Assembly (NCBI GenBank): GCA_037190485.1
Contig: JBBCJB010000044.1
Coordinates: forward strand, 1 to 64,000
Length of the DNA: 64,000 nucleotides
Reading direction: 5' to 3'
Source: Parapedobacter sp037190485
GTDB lineage: Bacteria; Bacteroidota; Bacteroidia; Sphingobacteriales; Sphingobacteriaceae
Shown: positions 44,049 through 50,960 of the stretch, one piece after another
How positions within the stretch are numbered: position 1 is the first letter of the stretch
How the letters are laid out: each line of letters starts with the position of its first letter
Position numbers and translations under genes: made by a program
Notes under the pieces: model-generated
Told to the model about the DNA's origin: nothing
Seen by the model: the letters and a program-made list of their open reading frames with translations, nothing else
Databases searched by the model: none

Positions 44049-45467
44049 ATGGAAAACCAACAAAGACAATTGGATCGACGGGCCTTCCTCAAGCAGGCTG
44101 CGGGCGGTGCGGCCTTGACGGCGGCGATGGCCGCATTCCCGACCATCGTGCCGGCCTCCGTTTTCGGAAAGCAGGCGCCCAGCAACCGCATCCACCTCGG
44201 GCAGATCGGTTTCGGGCGCATCGCCCAATCACACGATCTGCCCGAGGTGCTGAAGCACGACTACGTACGCGTGGTCGCCTTGGCCGACGTGGATCGCAAC
44301 CGGGCAATGGACGGCAAGGCTTGGTTGCAGCAACGGCAAGGGGAAAAGAACGGCGGTGGATCGTCGGTAGCGGTGAAGGCCTACGGCGACTACCGGGACC
44401 TGATCGCCGATAAGGACGTCGACGCCGTGATCATCAGCACGCCCGACCACTGGCATGCGCAACCCGCGATGGAAGCGGCCCTTGCCGGCAAGCACATCTA
44501 CCTGCAGAAGCCCACATCGCTCACCGTCAAAGAAGGGCGCCAGATGGTTGATGTCGTATCACGCACGGGCGTGATTTTCCAGCTGGGCAGCCAGCAACGG
44601 TCGGTCAATCCTTGGCCTCAGTTCAAGCGCGCTTGCGAATTGGTGCGCAATGGCCGGATAGGTGCCATCAAGCGCGTCATCATCGGGCTTCCCGGTGACC
44701 CAGCGGGTGGGAATCCAGCAGAAATGACGGTGCCATCCCACCTCGATTACGACCGCTGGTTGGGGTCTACGCCCTTCGTCCCCTATACGCTCGATCGCGT
44801 ACACTCCCAGACCAGCATCACGGACCGTCCCGGATGGCTGCGTTGCGAACAATTCGGCGCGGGCATGATCACGGGATGGGGATCGCACCACATCGACATC
44901 GCCCATTGGGCGCTCGACACCGAATTGTCGGGGCCGATTGAGGCTGAAGGACAGGCCGCGTTTCCCACGTCCGGCCTATGGGATGTCCATGGCGATTTCG
45001 AAGTGGAGATGCGCTATCCCGGCGACATCATCATGCAGATCAGCGGGACCAACCCCAACGGCGTGCGTTTCGAAGGGACGGAAGGTTGGATTTTCGTTTC
45101 GCGCGGCGATGTCGGTGTCACCGCAACGGATCCTGGGATGGCCAGCAAGGAAAACAACGCATTCACGGCCAGTGACAGCCGAATCCTGCGATCCGTCATC
45201 GGCGCACACGAAACCAAGCTGTACGAGAGCCCTGAGCAGCATACCAATTGGCTGGAATGTATCCGCAGTGGCAAGCAACCCATCAGCCCTGTCGAGATTG
45301 CGCATCGTTCCGGTTCGGCGTGTTTGATTGCCCATGCAGCGATGAAGCTGGGGCGCAGGTTACGTTGGGACGTCCAGGCCGAACGGTTCATCGAAGATGA
45401 TGCGGCGAACGCACTGCTGTCCCGTCCGCAGCGTTTCCCCTACGGTACGGAGTATGTGAATAAGTGA
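44049..45467 (+). CDS. Gfo/Idh/MocA-family oxidoreductase, Tat-exported
   Basis: 472 residues from ATG 44049; a GTG at 44040 would overlap the ThuA stop. The signal has the twin-arginine motif RRAFLKQAAGGAA. An NAD(P)-binding fold begins IHLGQIGFGRIAQ, followed by DAVIISTPDHWHAQPAMEAALAGKHIYLQKP, the family's catalytic lysine loop, and the C-terminal domain has GWGSHHIDIAHWALD. Substrates are usually sugars or inositols, oxidised at the periplasmic face. It is the third gene of the PmoA-ThuA cassette. Exact substrate unknown. Confidence 0.9.
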   Translation: MENQQRQLDRRAFLKQAAGGAALTAAMAAFPTIVPASVFGKQAPSNRIHLGQIGFGRIAQSHDLPEVLKHDYVRVVALADVDRNRAMDGKAWLQQRQGEKNGGGSSVAVKAYGDYRDLIADKDVDAVIISTPDHWHAQPAMEAALAGKHIYLQKPTSLTVKEGRQMVDVVSRTGVIFQLGSQQRSVNPWPQFKRACELVRNGRIGAIKRVIIGLPGDPAGGNPAEMTVPSHLDYDRWLGSTPFVPYTLDRVHSQTSITDRPGWLRCEQFGAGMITGWGSHHIDIAHWALDTELSGPIEAEGQAAFPTSGLWDVHGDFEVEMRYPGDIIMQISGTNPNGVRFEGTEGWIFVSRGDVGVTATDPGMASKENNAFTASDSRILRSVIGAHETKLYESPEQHTNWLECIRSGKQPISPVEIAHRSGSACLIAHAAMKLGRRLRWDVQAERFIEDDAANALLSRPQRFPYGTEYVNK

Positions 45468-45498
45468 GTATGTGAACGAGTGAGTTTGTTAACGGGCG
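45451..45498. repeat. 16-bp degenerate tandem repeat
   Basis: Three units (AGTATGTGAATAAGTG, AGTATGTGAACGAGTG, AGTTTGTTAACGGGCG) span the end of the Gfo/Idh gene and the space after it. The first unit encodes the final YVNK and stop codon, so the array has grown from, or into, the gene end. Confidence 0.6.
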
Positions 45499-45530
45499 AG
45501 TAAGTTCCTAAACAAAAAGCGAACAGAAAA

Positions 45531-46922
45531 ATGAAGAAGCGAACAGGGGCGATAGCCTTGATGACGGCGATGTGCCTGTCGGCATGCCATATGGGCCAGG
45601 AAGGAATGCAAGAAAAGGATATCCGATTGATCACCGTCGCACCGGGGCATTTCCATGCCGCCTTGGTGCAGAAGTCCATGTATCCCGAAGTGGATAGCAT
45701 GGTGCACGTTTATGCACCGGAAGGTCCGGAACTGACCGCTCACCTGGCATTGATCGATCAGTACAACAAGCGCGAGGGCGATCCAACCCGATGGAACGAA
45801 GTGGTTTACCGAGGAACCGATTTCGTCCAGAAGATGCTGGACGAGCGGAAGGGCAACGTGGTGGTATTGGCCGGGAACAATCGGCACAAGATCGATTACA
45901 TCGTGCATTCCGTTAACGCTGGACTGAACGTATTGGCCGACAAGCCCATGGTTATCGATGCAGCGGGTTTTTCGAGGCTGGAGCGCGCATTTGCCGATGC
46001 GGCCGAGAAAGGGGTTTTGCTTTACGACATCATGACTGAACGCTACGAGATCAATACCATGCTGCAGAAAGCCTTTTCGCAGCAGGTCGATTTTTTCGGT
46101 GGGTTGGTCACGGGCAGTGTCGACGACCCCGCCATCACGAAGGAAAGCGTACACCATTTCTTCAAGGAAGTGTCTGGCAAACCGTTGGTGCGACCCACCT
46201 GGTTTTACGACACCCAGCAGCAAGGCGAGGGGTTGGTGGACGTAACGACGCACCTGGTAGACTTGGTGCAATGGGAGAGTTTCCCCGACGCGGTCATCGA
46301 CCGCCAGCGGGACATCCGATTGATCAGTGCCAAAAGGTGGCCCACCGTGGTCACGCCCGAGCAATTCCAGCGATCGACGGGGCAACAGGCCTTTCCCGAT
46401 TTCCTCGCGGGTGCCGTCAACGGAGCGGGCAACCTCGAATCGTTCGCCAACGGCGAAATCAATTACACGTTGAAAGGGGTGCATGCCAAGGTGGCTGTCA
46501 TCTGGAATTACGAAGCCCCGGCCGGTACCGGCGATACGCATTATTCCATCATGCGAGGGCGGTATGCCAACTTGATCATCCGGCAGGGCGCTGAGGAACG
46601 ATACAAGCCGGTGCTGTATGTCGAATCCACGGGTGAGCGGGATGCCGGTGCGTTTGAAACCGCGTTGGCCGATGCCGTCGAACGGCTGGGCGGTACTTAT
46701 ACGGGCCTGGCCTTCCAAAAGGTGGGTGAGGGCCGTTATCGGATTTCGGTAGACCCATCGCTCATCACTACGCATGAGGAGCACTTCGCGCAAGTGACCG
46801 AAAAGTACCTGGGCTTCCTGCAGGCGGGGAGTTTGCCCGATTGGGAAGTGCCCAACATGTTGGCAAAGTATTACCTCCTCACCAAAGCGCTGGAAGAAGC
46901 GGAGACGGTGGCGGCGCCTTGA
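45531..46922 (+). CDS. Putative Gfo/Idh/MocA-type oxidoreductase, lipoprotein
   Basis: 463 residues with a lipobox (MTAMCLSACHMG, Cys about 19). The mature protein begins IRLITVAPGHFHAALVQKSMYPEVD and contains NVVVLAGNNRHKIDYIVHSVNAGLNVLADKPMVID, the Gfo/Idh lysine-proline loop. The N-terminal GxGxxG is not clear, so it is a divergent member. A C-terminal domain reads INYTLKGVHAKVAVIWNYEAPAGTGDTHYS. It follows the cassette by 63 bp and converges on the epimerase gene 20 bp away. Probably part of the same sugar-oxidation function. Confidence 0.85.
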   Translation: MKKRTGAIALMTAMCLSACHMGQEGMQEKDIRLITVAPGHFHAALVQKSMYPEVDSMVHVYAPEGPELTAHLALIDQYNKREGDPTRWNEVVYRGTDFVQKMLDERKGNVVVLAGNNRHKIDYIVHSVNAGLNVLADKPMVIDAAGFSRLERAFADAAEKGVLLYDIMTERYEINTMLQKAFSQQVDFFGGLVTGSVDDPAITKESVHHFFKEVSGKPLVRPTWFYDTQQQGEGLVDVTTHLVDLVQWESFPDAVIDRQRDIRLISAKRWPTVVTPEQFQRSTGQQAFPDFLAGAVNGAGNLESFANGEINYTLKGVHAKVAVIWNYEAPAGTGDTHYSIMRGRYANLIIRQGAEERYKPVLYVESTGERDAGAFETALADAVERLGGTYTGLAFQKVGEGRYRISVDPSLITTHEEHFAQVTEKYLGFLQAGSLPDWEVPNMLAKYYLLTKALEEAETVAAP

Positions 46923-46942
46923 CGCAGGCGCGGAGGCTTCGG

Positions 46943-47992
46943 TCAAAGCGGCGTGACCCCGATGCCCGGCCGGTGAGGCAGCACGACCCGGCCGTCGATG
47001 ATTTCCGCGCCGCGGAACACGTCGTTGCCGATCAGCAGCGCACCGTCGAGGTCTGCCCAATCCACCACGGGCGATAATTGCGCCGCTGCTGAAATGGCGC
47101 ACGACGTTTCCGTCATGCAACCCAGCATCACCTTCATGTCCAGTGCCCGGGCGAGTCCGGCCATTTGGTGCGCTTCGCGCATGCCCGTGCACTTCATCAA
47201 TTTGATGTTGATGCCGTGATAAACGCCCAGCGCCGCGCGCACATCGGCAAGTCGTTGCACGGCTTCGTCGGCCACGGTGGGGATGGGGCTGCGCTCCGTG
47301 AGCCAGGCGTTGTCATCCACGCGTTCCTTGGGCATCGGCTGCTCGAGGAAAATCACGCCCCGTTCGGCCAACCAATGGGCCATTTCCTCGGCTTCGTTGC
47401 GGTCTTTCCAACCTTGGTTGACATCCGCGCATAGCGGTTTGTCCGTCACCTCGCGGATGGTCTCGATCATCATCCGGTCGGTGTCGAGGCCCAACTTCAC
47501 CTTCAATAGCCCATAAGGTTCGGCTTCGCGTACTTTCTGGCGTACCACGTCGGGCGTGTCGATGCCGATCGTGAACGATGTGGCGGGGGCTTTCATGGCG
47601 TCGTATCCCCATATCCGGTGCCAAGGTTGCCCCATGATTTTGCCGAGCAGGTCGTGCAGGGCAATATCCAATGCCGCTTTGGCTGCGGTATTCTTGGCGT
47701 CGATGCCATCGATGTAAGCCAGGATGTCGGCCGTCTGGAACGGATCGCCGAACGGAGACAAATCCACTTGGTGCAAGAAAGCCAGCACGGTCTGGTGCGA
47801 TTCACCCAGGTAAGGCGGCATGGAGGCTTCGCCGTAGCCCACGATGCCATCGTATTCGAGTTCGATGAGCACGACGGGCGTCGTACTCCGCGAACCCGAG
47901 GCGATGGTGAAGACATGGTTCAGCGCCAATGTGTAGGGGCGGTACCGTAGGGTGAATCTCCCGGTTATGCGTTTGGTCGTGTCGCGGGTCAT
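46943..47992 (-). CDS. L-Ala-D/L-Glu epimerase (dipeptide epimerase)
   Basis: 349 residues of the enolase superfamily. Catalytic features are all visible: KVKLGLD (KxK base), CADVNQGW (Asp), FLEQPMPKE (Glu), VADEAVQ (Asp) and INIKLMKCTGM (second lysine), as in YcjG-type enzymes. It epimerises L-Ala-D-Glu from peptidoglycan to L-Ala-L-Glu for peptide use. Its start overlaps the end of the NlpC/P60 peptidase gene by four bases, so the two act together in murein recycling. Confidence 0.92.
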   Translation of the reverse strand: MTRDTTKRITGRFTLRYRPYTLALNHVFTIASGSRSTTPVVLIELEYDGIVGYGEASMPPYLGESHQTVLAFLHQVDLSPFGDPFQTADILAYIDGIDAKNTAAKAALDIALHDLLGKIMGQPWHRIWGYDAMKAPATSFTIGIDTPDVVRQKVREAEPYGLLKVKLGLDTDRMMIETIREVTDKPLCADVNQGWKDRNEAEEMAHWLAERGVIFLEQPMPKERVDDNAWLTERSPIPTVADEAVQRLADVRAALGVYHGINIKLMKCTGMREAHQMAGLARALDMKVMLGCMTETSCAISAAAQLSPVVDWADLDGALLIGNDVFRGAEIIDGRVVLPHRPGIGVTPL

Positions 47993-49242
47993 GGCATGTG
48001 TTTTTTGGTATGCGCTGTATAGGCGCCGTGGGTCGCCACGGGCGCGAGTGCCGGATCCGGCTGGCCGATATATCGGCGTGCGGCCACCAGCGTACGGGTC
48101 TGGAAGTCGTCGAAGTGAGGTGCCTCGGGCAACAGGCTGTTGATCCGTACCGTGCCGGCTGCGTGGATGAATTCACCGTCGCCCAAGTAGAGCGCCACGT
48201 GGGTCACCCGGGCACTGGGTGGGCGATCGCTTCCTGAAGCGAAGAAAAGCAAGTCTGCGGGCCGCAGGTGCTTGAGCGCTTTCTCCCTATCCAACGTATC
48301 TCCGGACAGGACGTCCACCGGAAGGCCCGCAAGTACCTGTTGCGAAGCGTCGCGCGGAATGACGATACCATTCATGTAGTAGGCCGTTTTCGTGAAGCCG
48401 CTGCAATCCACGCCTTTGACAGAGGTGCCACCCCACAGGTACGGAATGCCCATCATGGTCTTTGCTGTGGCGATGACGTGTTCGGCTGCCGGACGGGCGG
48501 TAACCAGCCACGCGTCGAATGGGCTGACGAGTTCATCACGTATGTAGGCTTCCCTGCCGTCTGGATAGCGCACGTGCAAGAAGCCATCGGATTGGCCTTC
48601 GGCCCGAAGGATGTTCCCCATCACCAAGTCCGAAACGCGTAGCGAGCGCTCATCCGGCGCCGTATAGGAATGACCGAAATCGGCCGTGAAGATAACGCGT
48701 TCGGCTGTTTTCCAGTGCGTACTTTCGATGAGGGTCATCGGCGTGATCGACGATACGCTCACCCAAGCGATGTAGCCTTCAGGCGTTCGGATCCGGTAAT
48801 AGCCGTCCTGTTGCTGCAGCAGGTCTACCACCGTGCCCAACAACACCTGCGTAGCCAATTCGGCCTGGTTGTTCGGTTGCACCCGCAGGTTGGCCACGGA
48901 CAGGTTCACCACGCCCGCTAAGCGATCCATCACGCTGCTGTCGGGCAACACGGCTATCGTCACCCTTGCGCTTGGAATGGGGATTTCGGCAAGGAGTTGA
49001 TCGACATAGCCCACCGTTTCAGGTACCGTCGTAGCAAATCGGTACGTGTTCGTAAGGGTATCGGAAGCCACCGGTTCAAAGACGGCGGTACGTTTGTCCG
49101 GAATATACCGTTTGGTAACCTGTTCTGCGATGTGCAGGATTTCCCGGTGCATGGCAGAATCCGGCAGGCTGGCATCAACGCGAGCGGCCAAGCCGAGTAA
49201 GCAGCAAATCGAAGTCAGTAACGCCTTGAAATGGAATTTCAT
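47989..49242 (-). CDS. NlpC/P60 (C40) peptidase with SH3 domains, exported
   Basis: 417 residues with a signal peptide (LLTSICCLLGLAARVDA). Bacterial SH3-like domains occupy about 120-245 (LLQQQDGYYRIRTPEGYIAWVS; GFLHVRYPDGREAYI). The peptidase domain has GVDCSGFTKTAYYMNG (catalytic Cys), RVTHVALYLGDGEFIHAAG (His and third residue). It resembles the gamma-D-glutamyl-L-diamino acid endopeptidases that release L-Ala-D-Glu from murein peptides. It overlaps the epimerase gene, which uses the product. Confidence 0.9.
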   Translation of the reverse strand: MKFHFKALLTSICCLLGLAARVDASLPDSAMHREILHIAEQVTKRYIPDKRTAVFEPVASDTLTNTYRFATTVPETVGYVDQLLAEIPIPSARVTIAVLPDSSVMDRLAGVVNLSVANLRVQPNNQAELATQVLLGTVVDLLQQQDGYYRIRTPEGYIAWVSVSSITPMTLIESTHWKTAERVIFTADFGHSYTAPDERSLRVSDLVMGNILRAEGQSDGFLHVRYPDGREAYIRDELVSPFDAWLVTARPAAEHVIATAKTMMGIPYLWGGTSVKGVDCSGFTKTAYYMNGIVIPRDASQQVLAGLPVDVLSGDTLDREKALKHLRPADLLFFASGSDRPPSARVTHVALYLGDGEFIHAAGTVRINSLLPEAPHFDDFQTRTLVAARRYIGQPDPALAPVATHGAYTAHTKKHMP

Positions 49243-49353
49243 CGTGACAAGTTTATGCCTAAGGTAGGCTAAAATCAGGGGTTACGCAATTTTTTGAAAA
49301 TAAAATCGCGTCACGTGCTGAAGTTACCGCAAAAATGCGCATTTTCGGCAGAT

Positions 49354-50379
49354 ATGGTCAACAGACGCAAATTCATCAAGGCTGGCATGGTAGGCGCATC
49401 GCTGCTTTCGGCGACCCGATTGGTGGCCTCGTGTGCGTATACCCCGGATGAAGATGCCGACGGAAACAAGCCCATCGTTATCTCCACCTGGGATTTTGGG
49501 CTCGCGGCAAACCAGGCCGCTTGGCGGATATTGCAGGATGGCGGTAGGGCGCTCGATGCCGTGGAGGCAGGTGTGCGTGTTCCTGAGGCAGACCTGGGCA
49601 ATGCCACGGTGGGCAAAGGGGGGTACCCCGATCGCGACGGCCATGTCACCTTGGATGCCTGCATCATGGATGAATATGGGAATTGTGGCTCGGTGGCCGC
49701 ACTCGAACATATTACGCATGCCATTTCCGTGGCCCGGATGGTGATGGAAAAGACCCCGCACATCATGTTGGTGGGCGAGGGGGCACTGCAATTCGCGCTA
49801 GCAAACGGATTTGAACGCGAAACGTTGCTCACGCCGAAGGCCGAAGAGGCCTGGAAGGATTGGCTCAAAGAGAAAAAGTACGAGCCGGTCATCAATATCG
49901 AGAACAAGTCGTTTGCCACGGCGAAGTTGCCCGGCAACCAGTATAACCACGACACCATCGGCATGCTGGCCATCGATGGCAAGGGGAACCTGTCCGGTGC
50001 ATGCACCACCAGTGGCATGGCGTTCAAGATGCGCGGGCGTGTGGGCGACAGCCCGATCATCGGCGCTGGGCTGTATGTCGACAATGCGGTGGGCGGCGCC
50101 ACCGCGACGGGCGTCGGCGAGGAAGTGATCCGTACCGTGGGCAGTTTCTTGGTGGTTGAATTGATGCGACAGGGACGGTCTCCCCAGGAGGCATGCCGGG
50201 AGGCTGTACAGCGTATCATCGACAAGAACCCGGAGCGGGCAAAAGGATTGCAGGTCGGTTTCCTCGCCCTTAATAAGCGGGGTGAGTATGGCGCCTTCTC
50301 CTTGCAGAAAGGTTTTTCTTACGCTGTATGTGACAACCAACGGCAGGATTTGTTGTTGGCCGGCGAGAGCGTTTATTGA
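49354..50379 (+). CDS. N4-(beta-N-acetylglucosaminyl)-L-asparaginase (glycosylasparaginase)
   Basis: 341 residues from ATG 49354 (MVNRRKFIKAGMVGASLL); a twin-arginine-like signal precedes ATRLVASC. As an Ntn-hydrolase it is autocleaved before the threonine in NHDTIGMLAID (about residue 206), and ACTTSGMAFKMRGRVGDSPIIGAGLYVDN is the family active-site region. It splits GlcNAc-asparagine bonds left after N-glycan breakdown, which fits with the GH92 mannosidase in this window. It precedes msrA by 19 bp. Confidence 0.92.
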   Translation: MVNRRKFIKAGMVGASLLSATRLVASCAYTPDEDADGNKPIVISTWDFGLAANQAAWRILQDGGRALDAVEAGVRVPEADLGNATVGKGGYPDRDGHVTLDACIMDEYGNCGSVAALEHITHAISVARMVMEKTPHIMLVGEGALQFALANGFERETLLTPKAEEAWKDWLKEKKYEPVINIENKSFATAKLPGNQYNHDTIGMLAIDGKGNLSGACTTSGMAFKMRGRVGDSPIIGAGLYVDNAVGGATATGVGEEVIRTVGSFLVVELMRQGRSPQEACREAVQRIIDKNPERAKGLQVGFLALNKRGEYGAFSLQKGFSYAVCDNQRQDLLLAGESVY

Positions 50380-50398
50380 TTTTGAAGATTTTAAGGTT

Positions 50399-50917
50399 AT
50401 GAAAGCGACGTTCGGTGGAGGATGCTTCTGGTGCACGGAAGTGATTTTCCAACAATTGAAGGGAGTGGACAGGGTGCAGCCTGGATACATGGGTGGGCAG
50501 CGCGCGAATCCAACGTATGAACAAGTCCGTTCAGGTGCCACTGGGCACGCCGAGGTCGTTCAAGTCGAGTACGATGGCGCTGAGTTGCCGTATCGCAGCC
50601 TGTTGGCGACCTTTTTCAAAACCCATGATCCGACAACGCTCAATCGGCAAGGGAATGACATCGGTTCGCAATATCGTTCGGTCATTTTTTATCACGATGA
50701 CCAGCAACGCGCGGAAGCCGAGGCCTGGATCGGGGAACTGGAAGCGCAAGGCGTGTATGACGATCCGATCGTGACTGCGGTGGCACCCGCCGACACATTT
50801 TACGTAGCGGAAGACTATCATCACGATTACTACAATAATAACCCGCAAAATCCGTACTGTGCAGCCGTAATTGCCCCCAAATTGCACAAATTTTTAAAAA
50901 CAATGGACCATTCCTGA
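50399..50917 (+). CDS. msrA: Peptide-methionine (S)-S-oxide reductase
   Basis: 172 residues from ATG 50399 (MKATFGGGCFWCTEVIFQQLKGV); the upstream frame lies inside the asparaginase gene. GGGCFWC holds the catalytic cysteine, EVVQVEYD and THDPTTLNRQGNDIGSQYRS are conserved, and QNPYCAAVIAPKL carries a likely resolving cysteine. It has no signal peptide, so it works in the cytoplasm, unlike the exported msrB product in this window. It follows the asparaginase gene by 19 bp on the same strand. Confidence 0.95.
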   Translation: MKATFGGGCFWCTEVIFQQLKGVDRVQPGYMGGQRANPTYEQVRSGATGHAEVVQVEYDGAELPYRSLLATFFKTHDPTTLNRQGNDIGSQYRSVIFYHDDQQRAEAEAWIGELEAQGVYDDPIVTAVAPADTFYVAEDYHHDYYNNNPQNPYCAAVIAPKLHKFLKTMDHS

Positions 50918-50946
50918 TCTATTCTAGGATAGAAACTGTACTTTTG
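50918..50946 (+). promoter_or_regulatory. Sensor-kinase promoter with near-palindrome
   Basis: TACTTTTG (50939-50946) matches the -7 consensus 14 bp upstream of the sensor kinase start. TCTATTCTAGGATAGA (50918-50933), a near-perfect palindrome, lies just upstream where -12 to -33 contacts would be. No TTTG is visible at -33. Confidence 0.4.
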
Positions 50947-50960
50947 GGCAGGGTCTATCG

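Noticed and set aside
45489..47192. 567-codon open frame antisense to the second Gfo/Idh gene
   Set aside because: The plus-strand gene has a lipobox and Gfo/Idh motifs, and the minus frame also overlaps the epimerase gene out of frame.
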